Source: Cohnella hashimotonis
GTDB lineage: Bacteria; Bacillota; Bacilli; Paenibacillales; Paenibacillaceae
Assembly: GCF_030014955.1 (NCBI RefSeq)
Contig: NZ_JAGRPV010000001.1
Location: 8,457,501 to 8,521,500 of the forward strand
DNA: 64,000 bases
Reading direction: 5' to 3'
This document shows positions 15,874 to 23,947 of this stretch, piece by piece. The notes below the pieces were generated by a model. That model saw nothing but the letters and a program-made list of their open reading frames with translations. It made no database searches and was not told the origin of the DNA. Position numbers and translations under genes: made by a program. Every line of letters begins with the position of its first letter. Position 1 is the stretch's first letter.

Positions 15874-16050
15874 CTAATATTGAAAACTCGGAAGCACGTA
15901 TTGGGCAAGGAAGTAAAGCAAACCAAGCAGTATCGCAAAGTAAGCGGAGTACTCGATGAACGAGACGGCGACGGGATCGCTTTCTAGCGGACGCTCGTAG
16001 TCTTCCTCAAGCAGCTCCGAGTGACCCAGATAACGCTCGGGCATGGACAT
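15874..16050 (-). CDS. Small single-pass membrane protein, 58 residues (copy 1 of a tandem pair)
   Basis: The ATG at 16050 has AAGGAGG nine bases upstream; an in-frame ATG at 16074 overlaps that site and is rejected. The acidic N-terminal half (HSELLEEDYERPLESD) precedes one transmembrane helix (FIEYSAYFAILLGLLYFLAQY) ending PSFQY. It shares F-I-x-Y-x-AY, G-x-LYFLA-x-Y and P-x-F with the downstream paralogue 17 bases away, so this is a tandem duplication in one operon. Confidence 0.75.
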   Translation of the reverse strand: MSMPERYLGHSELLEEDYERPLESDPVAVSFIEYSAYFAILLGLLYFLAQYVLPSFQY

Positions 16051-16236
16051 CGCTGCACCCTCCTTCCGGCTCATGCATCGCTTTGATATCCTCCATTACC
16101 CGCGGTCCGTTCCGGCCAATCATCCCGGGGCGTCCGTCGCATCCGGTATCATTTTGTTCTCTTTAAGTGAGAGGCCGAATTGTTTAAACTGGAAGAGGCG
16201 TCCAAAAAATCAAATGGACGACAGGAGGAAAGCCCG

Positions 16237-17253
16237 ATGAGACATGCCGAGCTCCTGGGCAAGATGGTCAAGCACGATATCGTCCACAACGGCTTGGTGC
16301 TCGTGCCGGCAGGAGTTGCACTCGAGAAGGCGCATATCGATTTGTTGGAAAATTACCGGGTGGATCCCGATGAGGTTCGCCTGGCCGAAGGGACGGACAG
16401 ACCGTCGCAGGACGCGGATTCGGCCTCGATGATGTCGCAGGCCGTGCAGTTCACGAGGGAGATGTTCGAGCGGGTACGGGAGGCCGGCCATCTCGATCCG
16501 GAGGAGATCGAGCACACGCTGACGCCGATGGTCTTGCAGATCTCGCAGAACAAGGACATGTTCAGCCTGTTCCATACGGTTAAAGCGAAGGACGAATATA
16601 CGCATCAGCATAACATCGGCGTCAGCGTGCTCTCCACGCTGATCGGCCGCTGGCTGGGATGGGGGGACGACGAGGTCGCCCTGCTGTCGCTGGCCGCGTC
16701 GCTGCACGACGTTGGGAAGGTCAGGATTCCCGACGAGATTCTGCTCAAGCCGGGCAGGCTGACAGCGGACGAGTATGCGGAGATGAAGCTGCATACCGTG
16801 TACGGCTACGAGATTCTGAAGGCGAACCGGAAAATCGATCCGCGCGTGGCGGCGGTCGCTCTGCAGCATCACGAACGCGACGACGGACGCGGCTACCCGT
16901 ATGGCATCCGGAACAATGAGATGGACCCGATGAGCCGGGTCGTGGCGGTAGCCGACATTTTCCACGCGATGTCCTCCAGGCGTCCCTATCACGAGCCGAT
17001 GCCATTTTACAGGGTTGTCAGCGAGATGCGCAACGGCTCGTTCGGAGAGCTGGATCCGTACATTGTGGGCGTGTTCCTCGAGCAGATCATCCGGCACTTG
17101 CTGGGCCGTCAGGTCAAGCTGAGCGACGGACGCTGGGGAGAGGTCGTCTACCTGGACCCGCAAGAAGACATGCACCCGCTCGTGAAGGTCGGCGGCAGCT
17201 TCATCGACCTGAAGCGGGAGCGGCATCTCAACATCGAGGAGATCATCATTTAA
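16237..17253 (+). CDS. HD-GYP domain protein, probable cyclic-di-GMP phosphodiesterase
   Basis: A 338-residue cytosolic protein. The N-terminal 115 residues form a poorly conserved regulatory region; the HD-GYP domain follows with HQHNIGVSV (123-131), the metal-binding HD pair H157-D158 in LHDVGK, and HHERDDGRGYP (211-221), which keeps the full HHE-x-DG-x-GYP signature of active c-di-GMP phosphodiesterases. A C-terminal DUF3391-like tail ends NIEEIII. AGGAGG lies eight bases before the ATG at 16237; an upstream ATG at 16180 is in frame but lacks a ribosome binding site. Confidence 0.92.
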   Translation: MRHAELLGKMVKHDIVHNGLVLVPAGVALEKAHIDLLENYRVDPDEVRLAEGTDRPSQDADSASMMSQAVQFTREMFERVREAGHLDPEEIEHTLTPMVLQISQNKDMFSLFHTVKAKDEYTHQHNIGVSVLSTLIGRWLGWGDDEVALLSLAASLHDVGKVRIPDEILLKPGRLTADEYAEMKLHTVYGYEILKANRKIDPRVAAVALQHHERDDGRGYPYGIRNNEMDPMSRVVAVADIFHAMSSRRPYHEPMPFYRVVSEMRNGSFGELDPYIVGVFLEQIIRHLLGRQVKLSDGRWGEVVYLDPQEDMHPLVKVGGSFIDLKRERHLNIEEIII

Positions 17254-17274
17254 AAAGCGGAGCCGGGCCCCGCA

Positions 17275-18006
17275 TTACCAAGGGATCGGACCCTTGTCTC
17301 CGAAAAAGCCGCCGCTCGGACCGTCGTCCTGGAGCAGCGCGAGGCGGACGGGCGTCCTCGCGCCTTCGGAAGCGAACCTGGGGGAGGCATAACCCGTCAT
17401 GGCGGTCGCGCAGTAGCCGGGATCCGCGGCATTGACCTTGATGCCGGCCTCGGCGAGCTCCTTGGCCCACATGACGGTCAGCGCGTTGACGGCCGTCTTG
17501 GACGAGTTATAGCCGAGCATCAGGAACGTCCCCAGCTCGAACGACGGATCGCCGTGCAGCTGCAGCGAGGCGAGCGAACTCGACATGTTGACGATCCGGC
17601 CGCTCTGCGACTTGCGAAGCAAGGGGAGCATGGCCTGCGTGACGCGGACGACACCAAGCACGTTGGTCTCGTATACTTGGCGGACGATCTCCGCGCCGGA
17701 TTCGCTAGGGCGGGACTCGGGCAGAAGAATGCCTGCGTTGTTGACGAGGATGTCCAGCCTTCCGTACCGCTGTCCGATCGCTTCCGCAGCCGCTTGCGCG
17801 TGGTCCTGGTCGGTGACGTCCAGCCTGATGCTCGCTGCGTCCGCGCCTTCGGCGACCAGCATGCGGACGGCTTCGGCCCCGCGGCCGAGATCCCGCGCGC
17901 CGACGAGGACGCGAACGCCCGCTTGGCCGAGCTGGCGGCAGATCTCGAATCCGATGCCTTGATTGCCGCCCGTGACGAGCGCGATTTTTTTATTTTTATC
18001 GTTCAT
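17275..18006 (-). CDS. Short-chain dehydrogenase/reductase, carbonyl-reductase-like
   Basis: NAD(P)H-dependent oxidoreductase of 243 residues. The cofactor motif is TGGNQGIG (12-19), followed by LDVTD, NNAG (about 88-91), an MSSS catalytic serine strand and the Y-x3-K pair in YNSSK. The GARD after the second strand suggests NADPH. The C-terminal GGFFGDKGPIPW is typical of the plant/bacterial carbonyl reductase group. Substrate unknown. It is a single-gene unit convergent with the HD-GYP gene. Confidence 0.9.
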   Translation of the reverse strand: MNDKNKKIALVTGGNQGIGFEICRQLGQAGVRVLVGARDLGRGAEAVRMLVAEGADAASIRLDVTDQDHAQAAAEAIGQRYGRLDILVNNAGILLPESRPSESGAEIVRQVYETNVLGVVRVTQAMLPLLRKSQSGRIVNMSSSLASLQLHGDPSFELGTFLMLGYNSSKTAVNALTVMWAKELAEAGIKVNAADPGYCATAMTGYASPRFASEGARTPVRLALLQDDGPSGGFFGDKGPIPW

Positions 18007-18079
18007 GAAAACGTTCTCCTTTGCAGGTAGTTGGCCTCCCCTCCATTCTAAATGTCATCGTTATTCTCCTATAAGTGAG

Positions 18080-18129
18080 ACAAGTCACCGATTCTGTCAT
18101 CGTACAGCCTGACAGAATCGGTGACTTGT
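18080..18129. repeat. Perfect 20-bp inverted repeat with 10-base loop
   Basis: Arms at 18080-18099 and 18110-18129 are exact complements (ACAAGTCACCGATTCTGTCA and its partner). It lies between the SDR start and the nucleoside-hydrolase stop, both on the minus strand. It has no real T-run, so it is either an unusual terminator for the nucleoside hydrolase, an RNA-processing or stability element, or a small inserted palindrome. Confidence 0.8.
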
Positions 18130-18142
18130 GATTGCGTTTGGA

Positions 18143-19096
18143 TCAGATAAAAACCGACAGCAGCTTGCCGACCGCCGTCTTGGCGTCGACGTCTATGCTG
18201 ACCTGAATCGGCGTGCCGACGCTCGGGCTCGGACGCAGGTCCGCGACCGTCATGCCGGCGCACAGCGCGCTCTCGCACTCGACGGTGACGCGCATCGTGC
18301 GGTTGGTCACAAGGCCGGGTTCTTCGGCAGCGAGCACGGTGAGCGGGTCGTGCATCGGCGCCGCGTCGACGAAGTGGTTGGCCTGCCGGTAAAACTCGAA
18401 GTAATAGGCCATCGAGGTCCGCAGGAACTCGACGATCTCGCGGTTCTCCGGCCGGCAGCGCCGCTGCAGGAAGTCCAGGTGCTCCTGGGCGAGGTGCGTC
18501 TTCATCGTAACGTCTAGTCCAATCATCACGATATCGAGTCCGGAAGCGAAGACGATGTCGGCGGCCTCGGGGTCGCCCCAGATGTTCGCTTCGGCGACCG
18601 GCGTCACGTTGCCGGCGGCCTGAACGGCGCCGCCCATCACGTAGACCTGTTTGATCTTGCGCGCCAGGCCGGGATCCTTGGCGAGGGCGAGCGCGACGTT
18701 CGTCAGCCGTCCGAGCGTGATGAGGACGAGCTCTCCGTCCAGCTCGTCGGCCTTGCGGACGATGAAGTCTTCGGCGCGCTCCGCGACCGCCCGCTGCCCG
18801 GACGGGGGAAGCTCGGCTTCGCCGATGCCGTTATGCCCGTGCACGTGCGCGGAGAAGCCGGTCGGCGGCCGCTTCAGCGGACGGTCGGCGCCCATCGCGA
18901 CGGGCACCTCGTAAGCGGGCGAAGCCAGCTTGATGACGCGCAGCGTATTCTCCGTGGCTTGCTGCACGTCCACGTTGCCGAAGACGGTGGTAATGCCCTC
19001 GACGCGGAGCGCGGGGGACTTGAGCGCGTATAAAATGGCGAGCGCATCGTCGATGCCGGTGTCGGCGTCGATGATGACTTTGCGGACTTGAGTCAA
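18143..19096 (-). CDS. Inosine-uridine-preferring nucleoside hydrolase
   Basis: Cleaves ribonucleosides to base and ribose in the cytosol. The 317-residue protein has the calcium-binding family signature DADTGIDDALA (10-20; D10, D16 and D17 as ligands), VYVMGGAV with the usual purine-site loop, EANIWGDPEAA, and a late HDPLTVLA carrying the catalytic His-Asp pair. The usual LGPLTN is LGRLTN here, a small change in the same loop. Its own promoter region lies between 19097 and 19227; no partner gene is adjacent. Confidence 0.92.
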   Translation of the reverse strand: MTQVRKVIIDADTGIDDALAILYALKSPALRVEGITTVFGNVDVQQATENTLRVIKLASPAYEVPVAMGADRPLKRPPTGFSAHVHGHNGIGEAELPPSGQRAVAERAEDFIVRKADELDGELVLITLGRLTNVALALAKDPGLARKIKQVYVMGGAVQAAGNVTPVAEANIWGDPEAADIVFASGLDIVMIGLDVTMKTHLAQEHLDFLQRRCRPENREIVEFLRTSMAYYFEFYRQANHFVDAAPMHDPLTVLAAEEPGLVTNRTMRVTVECESALCAGMTVADLRPSPSVGTPIQVSIDVDAKTAVGKLLSVFI

Positions 19097-19227
19097 GGGG
19101 ATAAGCTCCTTTGTTCATCGGATGTTCCGCGCGCAGGGCGGCGCGTCATTCGAATTATAACACGCAGATTGTCCGTGAAGCATGCAAGAGGCGCGCGGAC
19201 TGCTCCGCGCGCCTACAATAGCGAATA

Positions 19228-20340
19228 TTAGCTGAGCGAGCCGAGCGCTTCCCGCGCGAACGCCTTAAGTTCATCGGTGCGGTCCTCATGAATTTTCCTC
19301 GCCCATGCCGGATCGTTCAGCAGCGCCCGGCCGACCGCGACGAGATCGAACTCTCCGCGTTCCAGGCGTTCGACGAGCGCGTCCAGACCCACGTTATCGG
19401 CGCCCTTGCCTTCGGCGAAGAGGCTCGTGAACTCGGAGTCGAGGCCGACGGACCCGACCGTGATGGTCGGCTTGCCGGTCAGCTTCTTGGTCCAGCCTGC
19501 CAGGTTCAGTTCGGAGCCCTCGAATTCAGGCTCCCAGAAGCGGCGCGTGGAGCAATGGAAGATGTCGACGCCGGCCGCGGACAACGGGGCGAGGAACTGC
19601 TCCAGCGCTTCCGGCGTAGGCGCGAGCTTGGCGTTGTAGTCCACCGGCTTCCACTGCGAGAAGCGGAAGATAATCGGGAATTCGGGCCCGACGGCGGTGC
19701 GGACCGCTTCGATGACTTCGACCGCGAACCGCGTGCGGCCGACCAGGTCGCCGCCGTATTCGTCGGTGCGCTTGTTCGTATTTTCCCAGAAAAACTGATC
19801 GATCAAGTAGCCGTGCGCGCCGTGGATCTCCACGCCGTCGAAGCCGATCCGCTTCGCGTCGGCCGCCGCCTGCGCGTAACCCGCGACGAGACTTCGGATC
19901 TCTTCCGTCGTCAGGGGCTCCGATACCGGCTGGCCGGTCAGGCTCAGACCAGAAGGACCGATCGGCGCGGCATCGGACTCGGGAAACTTCTCGCGCTCAC
20001 GCGCCGTGCCCACGTGCCAGATCTGCGGGACGATCTTGCCGCCGGCTTCGTGAACCTCGCGGACGACGTTCGCCCAACCTTCGAGCGCCTCCTCGCCGTA
20101 GAAATGAGGGACGTCCCGGTCGGCCGCGGCCGCCGGATGGTTAATCACCGTGCCTTCCGTGATGATCAGGCCGACGTTATTTTCTGCTCTGCGGCGGTAG
20201 TAGCCGGCTACGTTGGGACCGGGAACGCCGTTCGGCGAGAAGCCGCGGGTCATCGGCGCCATGACGATCCGGCTGCCGAGCTCCAATTTTCCTTGGGCGA
20301 ACGGTTCAAACAGCGGTGCTGCATTTCGGGATGCGCTCAT
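19228..20340 (-). CDS. NADH:flavin oxidoreductase, Old Yellow Enzyme family
   Basis: FMN-dependent ene-reductase of 370 residues. Family features include PLFEPF...LGSRIVMAPMTR, the histidine/asparagine active-site region GVEIHGAHGYLIDQF and the late DLVAVGRALLNDPAW. AAGGAGAG lies seven bases before the ATG at 20340; a longer in-frame start at 20430 runs through the operator region and is rejected. It lies downstream of an ArsR-type regulator on the same strand, which probably senses electrophiles or oxidants and controls it. Confidence 0.92.
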   Translation of the reverse strand: MSASRNAAPLFEPFAQGKLELGSRIVMAPMTRGFSPNGVPGPNVAGYYRRRAENNVGLIITEGTVINHPAAAADRDVPHFYGEEALEGWANVVREVHEAGGKIVPQIWHVGTAREREKFPESDAAPIGPSGLSLTGQPVSEPLTTEEIRSLVAGYAQAAADAKRIGFDGVEIHGAHGYLIDQFFWENTNKRTDEYGGDLVGRTRFAVEVIEAVRTAVGPEFPIIFRFSQWKPVDYNAKLAPTPEALEQFLAPLSAAGVDIFHCSTRRFWEPEFEGSELNLAGWTKKLTGKPTITVGSVGLDSEFTSLFAEGKGADNVGLDALVERLERGEFDLVAVGRALLNDPAWARKIHEDRTDELKAFAREALGSLS

Positions 20341-20381
20341 TCGTTTTCTCTCCTTGGGGGCAATCGCCCTTATTTTTATAT

Positions 20382-20405
20382 ATCTATAAATATGAATATA
20401 TAGAT
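20382..20405. promoter_or_regulatory. AT-rich inverted repeat, candidate ArsR-family operator
   Basis: ATCTATA (20382-20388) and TATAGAT (20399-20405) are separated by ten bases in a strongly AT-rich patch, between the regulator gene and the oxidoreductase start. Placement and form suit an ArsR-type repressor site. Confidence 0.55.
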
Positions 20406-20436
20406 CGGCGTGAGAGAACGCAAGCAGCAACTATTT

Positions 20437-20769
20437 CTATTCGGTCTTCGCCTGCATCTGTGCCGCCAATTCGCTCAGGAACGACGCGATTCCTCGCTCG
20501 TTGCGCCTATAGTATGTCCATTGTCCGCACCGACGCGATTCGAGCAGTCCGGCTTTTTGCATGGAGGCCAGGTAGGATGAGATGACGGACTGCGTCAGCC
20601 CGGCCTTTTCCTGGATGCTGCCCACGCAGACGCCGCCGGGAAACGTCGCTTGCACGTCTGCGGGCTGGGGGCTGAACTGCTTGTCGGGCTCCCGCAGCCA
20701 GCACAGAATGTTGAGACGCGTTTCGTTGGACAGCGCCTTCAGCGCCGCGAGCTGGTCGTCCTGGGTCAT
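20437..20769 (-). CDS. ArsR-family winged-helix transcriptional regulator
   Basis: A 110-residue repressor. It starts with the ArsR-type KALSNETRLNILCWL (about 10-24), and the recognition helix region is VGSIQEKAGLTQSVISSYLASMQKAG-like, read as VGSIQEKAGLTQ followed by SYLASMQKAGLLE. Cysteines C23, C48 and C81 are present but do not form the classic CVC metal site, so sensing of oxidants or electrophiles is as likely as metal sensing. It precedes the Old Yellow Enzyme gene and probably controls it through the palindrome at 20382. Confidence 0.88.
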   Translation of the reverse strand: MTQDDQLAALKALSNETRLNILCWLREPDKQFSPQPADVQATFPGGVCVGSIQEKAGLTQSVISSYLASMQKAGLLESRRCGQWTYYRRNERGIASFLSELAAQMQAKTE

Positions 20770-21002
20770 GTAGGGCGCCTCCTTGGATTCCGTGATCGAT
20801 ATTCGTGCTCTAAGTATAGCAAAGCCGGGGTTGTTCGAAAACGAAGCGCAGCCAGTCTTCGGCTCGACTAGCTCGGCGTGCCTGCTTAACTCGTTGCGAA
20901 CGCGGGTAAAGAGTTCCGGTTAACCGTCGCTACATAGGAAACGCTGGTGAATATGTCGGAAACGCCGGTGAATACGACCATTACCGAGGAGGAAGCGCGC
21001 GC

Positions 21003-23123
21003 ATGGCGAAGAAAAAAGACGGCAAGCCGGAGAAGACAGTGAAGGACGAGCAGCTGGAGCAGTTCACGGTGGACGCGACCGGGCAGAAGCTGACGACGAA
21101 CCAGGGCCTGCGCATGGCGGAGGACGAGTTTTCCCTTAAGGCGGGCGAGCGGGGACCGACGCTGCTGGAGGACTTTCATTTCCGCGAGAAAATGACGCAC
21201 TTCGACCATGAGCGCATCCCGGAGCGGGTCGTGCATGCGAGAGGCTTCGGGGCGCACGGGTTCTTTCAAGTATACGAGCCGCAGGCGGACATCACGAAGG
21301 CCGGCTTTTTGCAGGATCCGTCCGTCAAGACGCCGGTATTCGTCCGCTTTTCGACTGTCGCCGGCTCTCGCGGGTCGGCCGACACGGTACGGGACGTGCG
21401 GGGCTTCGCCGTTAAATTTTATACCGAGGAAGGCAATTACGACCTCGTCGGCAACAACATCCCGGTATTCTTTATCCAGGATGCGATTAAATTCCCCGAC
21501 TTCATCCACGCGGTGAAGCCGGAGCCGCATAACGAGGTGCCCCAGGCGCAGTCGGCACACGACACGTTCTGGGATTTCGTCACGACGAACACCGAGGCCG
21601 CGCACATGGTCATGTGGGCGATGAGCGACCGCGCGCTGCCGCGCAGCTACCGCATGATGGAGGGCTTCGGCGTCAACACGTTCCGCCTGGTCAACGCCGA
21701 GGGCGTGGCGCGCTTCGTGAAGTTCCACTGGAAGCCGGTGCTGGGCGTGCACTCGACCGTCTGGGACGAGACGCAGAAGATCGCGGGCAAGGACCCGGAC
21801 TTCCACCGCCGCGACCTGTGGGACGCGATCGAGCAGGGCAACTTCCCCGAGTGGGAGCTCGGCGTCCAATTGATCGAGGAGGACGAAGAGTTTAACTTCG
21901 ACTTCGACATCCTCGATCCGACCAAGCTGTGGCCGGAGGAGCTCGTGCCGGTGCGGCTGATCGGGAAAATGACGCTGAACCGCAACACGGACAATTTCTT
22001 CGCGGAAACGGAGCAGGTCGCCTTCCACCCGGGACATGTCGTGCCGGGCATCGACTTCTCCAACGATCCGCTGCTGCAGGGGCGCCTGTTCTCCTATACC
22101 GATACGCAGCTCAAGCGCGTCGGCGGCCCGAACTTCCACGAGCTGCCGATCAACCGCCCGGTTGCGCCGGTCCACAACAATCAACGCGACGGCATGGCGC
22201 GCATGACGATCAATCCGGGTCAGGTTGCGTACCACAAGAACGGAATCGCTGGGAACACGCCTGCGCCTGCGCCTGAATCCGAGGGCGGGTACAAGCATTA
22301 CGAAGAGAAGGTGGAAGGCCGCAAGGTCCGCGCGCGCAGCGACAGCTTCAAGGACCACTTCGGCCAAGCCGCGATGTTCTATCAGAGCCTGAGCGAGGTC
22401 GAGCAGCTGCATATCGTCAAGGCGTTCCAGTTCGAGCTGAGCAAGGTGATGAACAAGGACGTGCGCCAGCGGACGGTCGACGTGTTCGCGCAGGTCGATC
22501 CGGGGCTCGCGGCGCAGCTCGCCGACGCGATCGGGGCGCTGCCGCCGGCCGATACGACGCAGCCGGCGGTGACGATGAAGTCGCCCGCGCTCAGCATCAT
22601 GAACAAGGCCAAGTCGGCCAAGACGCGCAAGGTGGCCGTGCTGACGGCCAAGACGTTCGCGGACGCCGAGCTGAAGGAGGTGCTCGCGCCGCTCGCCGCG
22701 GCGGGCGTCACGGCGGAGCTCGTCGGCACGAAGCTCGGCTTCCTGCCGACGGACGCGGACGGGCAGGTCGAGGTCATGCACCATCTGGAGTCGGCGGACT
22801 CCGTCCTGTTCGACGCGGTCTACGTCGCGGGCGGCCGGGAGAACGTCGATGCGCTGCTGGCGCAGCCGCTGGCGGTGGATTTTGTCCGCCAGGCGTACCG
22901 CCACTACAAGCCGATCGCCGCGATCGGCGAAGGCGCGGACCTGCTGACCGCGGCGGGCGTCGGCGCGCCGACGCCCGTTGGCGCCAAGGCGACGGGTTCG
23001 GTCAACCAGCCCGCGTGGAACGAGCCGGGCGTCGTCGTCGCCGCTGCGCCGGACGCGGCCTTCGCCAAGTCGTTCGTCGAGGCGATCGAGGCGCACCGTC
23101 ATTGGACGCGTAAGGTGCAATAA
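21003..23123 (+). CDS. katE: Large-subunit catalase, HPII/KatE type
   Basis: Breaks down hydrogen peroxide; clade 2 haem catalase of 706 residues. The distal site reads FDHERIPERVVHARGFGAHG with H78 as the catalytic histidine, GNNIPVFFIQD carries the active-site Asn, and the haem-ligand tyrosine is in RLFSYTDTQLKRVGGPNF. After about residue 540 comes the extra flavodoxin/PfpI-like C-terminal domain (KVAVLTAKTFADAEL onward) typical of the large catalases. GAGGAAG precedes the ATG. A terminator follows. It is a single-gene unit. Confidence 0.96.
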   Translation: MAKKKDGKPEKTVKDEQLEQFTVDATGQKLTTNQGLRMAEDEFSLKAGERGPTLLEDFHFREKMTHFDHERIPERVVHARGFGAHGFFQVYEPQADITKAGFLQDPSVKTPVFVRFSTVAGSRGSADTVRDVRGFAVKFYTEEGNYDLVGNNIPVFFIQDAIKFPDFIHAVKPEPHNEVPQAQSAHDTFWDFVTTNTEAAHMVMWAMSDRALPRSYRMMEGFGVNTFRLVNAEGVARFVKFHWKPVLGVHSTVWDETQKIAGKDPDFHRRDLWDAIEQGNFPEWELGVQLIEEDEEFNFDFDILDPTKLWPEELVPVRLIGKMTLNRNTDNFFAETEQVAFHPGHVVPGIDFSNDPLLQGRLFSYTDTQLKRVGGPNFHELPINRPVAPVHNNQRDGMARMTINPGQVAYHKNGIAGNTPAPAPESEGGYKHYEEKVEGRKVRARSDSFKDHFGQAAMFYQSLSEVEQLHIVKAFQFELSKVMNKDVRQRTVDVFAQVDPGLAAQLADAIGALPPADTTQPAVTMKSPALSIMNKAKSAKTRKVAVLTAKTFADAELKEVLAPLAAAGVTAELVGTKLGFLPTDADGQVEVMHHLESADSVLFDAVYVAGGRENVDALLAQPLAVDFVRQAYRHYKPIAAIGEGADLLTAAGVGAPTPVGAKATGSVNQPAWNEPGVVVAAAPDAAFAKSFVEAIEAHRHWTRKVQ

Positions 23124-23142
23124 CGCTGGAACGGGAGAAGGA

Positions 23143-23175
23143 AGGAGCAGCCTCTGCGGGGGCTGCTTCTTTTTG
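23143..23175 (+). terminator. Terminator after katE
   Basis: AGCAGCC (23146-23152) pairs with GGCTGCT (23161-23167), extended by two weaker pairs, and is followed by CTTTTT. Confidence 0.75.
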
Positions 23176-23237
23176 CGTTCAGGCGTTTTATCTTCATGCA
23201 GCCAGCGGGCTCAGGGAGGTCTCGGGGTATGCAGGAA

Positions 23238-23580
23238 GTCTCGGTTAGGAACAAACTGGTGAACTCGTATGCAGGGTTGCGTCGTGAAGTCTCGGTCAGG
23301 AACAAACTGGTGCTCTCGAATGCGTGATGGCGGCAGGAGGTCTCGGTCAGGAACAAACTTGTGCTCTCGTATGCGATTTGCGTCAAGAAATCTCGGTTAG
23401 GAACAAACTCGTACTCTCGAATGCGGGACTGCGCCAGAAAGTCTCGGTTAGGAACAAACGGTTGAACTCGTATGCGGGGCTGCGTTAGGAAGTCACAGCC
23501 AGAAAAAAACTTTTACTCTCGTATGCGGGATGGCGTCAGGAAGTCTCGATTAGGAACAAACTTGTCCTCCCGCCTAACGC
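23238..23580. repeat. Tandem array B: seven units of 50-51 bp
   Basis: The motif GTCTCGG(T/A)(T/C)AGGAACAAAC begins at 23238, 23289, 23340, 23390, 23441, 23492 and 23543, so the steps are 51, 51, 50, 51, 51 and 51 bp. Between cores the text CTCGTATGCGGG-x-TGCGTCAGGAA recurs with changes; unit 6 is the most diverged. Part of the core, TAGGAACAAA-x-T, also occurs in array A. The array lies in the 820-base gap between katE and the next gene; 23581-23800 shows no gene. Confidence 0.85.
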
Positions 23581-23803
23581 CCAAGCTCTCTGGAAAGGCT
23601 TGGATCGTCCGCTTAAGTTCAATATCGCCTCCTTACCAATAACCTTTAACGGATGTAAGCTTTTGTAAGATCGGCGCCAACAGATTTGAAAGCCCTTACA
23701 CACCCGAGCTGCCGATCGCGAGGGAGGTGGGACGCAGCGGTTAGCAAGCGGACGGCCGAGGCGGTGGTGTTGGCGTGTAGGCGCGGAACATCAAGGCATC
23801 AAG

Positions 23804-23850
23804 GCACGTGACATCATTGCTTCAAAGCACGTGACATCACTGCATCAAAG
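23804..23850. promoter_or_regulatory. Direct repeat with CACGTG palindromes, candidate operator
   Basis: GCACGTGACATCA(T/C)TGC(T/A)TCAAAG begins at 23804 and again at 23827, a 23-bp step. Each copy holds the perfect palindrome CACGTG. It lies about 100 bases upstream of the CBM6/GH99-like gene, so it may bind its regulator. Confidence 0.45.
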
Positions 23851-23947
23851 GCAGCAGGGCGACGAAGCGAGCTTCACGATACGTAAATGATGCGCACAGG
23901 GCCGGCAATGTCCGGCAACTTTCAAACAAACGAGGAGGCATGCATTA

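Noticed and set aside
20886..23120. 744-codon open frame antisense to katE
   Set aside because: It mirrors the high-GC codon pattern of katE, has no ribosome binding site and gives an Arg/Asp/His-rich product without motifs.
23238..23580. CRISPR array
   Set aside because: The 51-bp units have no fixed repeat alternating with unique spacers; similarity extends across the whole unit with drift, and no cas genes are present.
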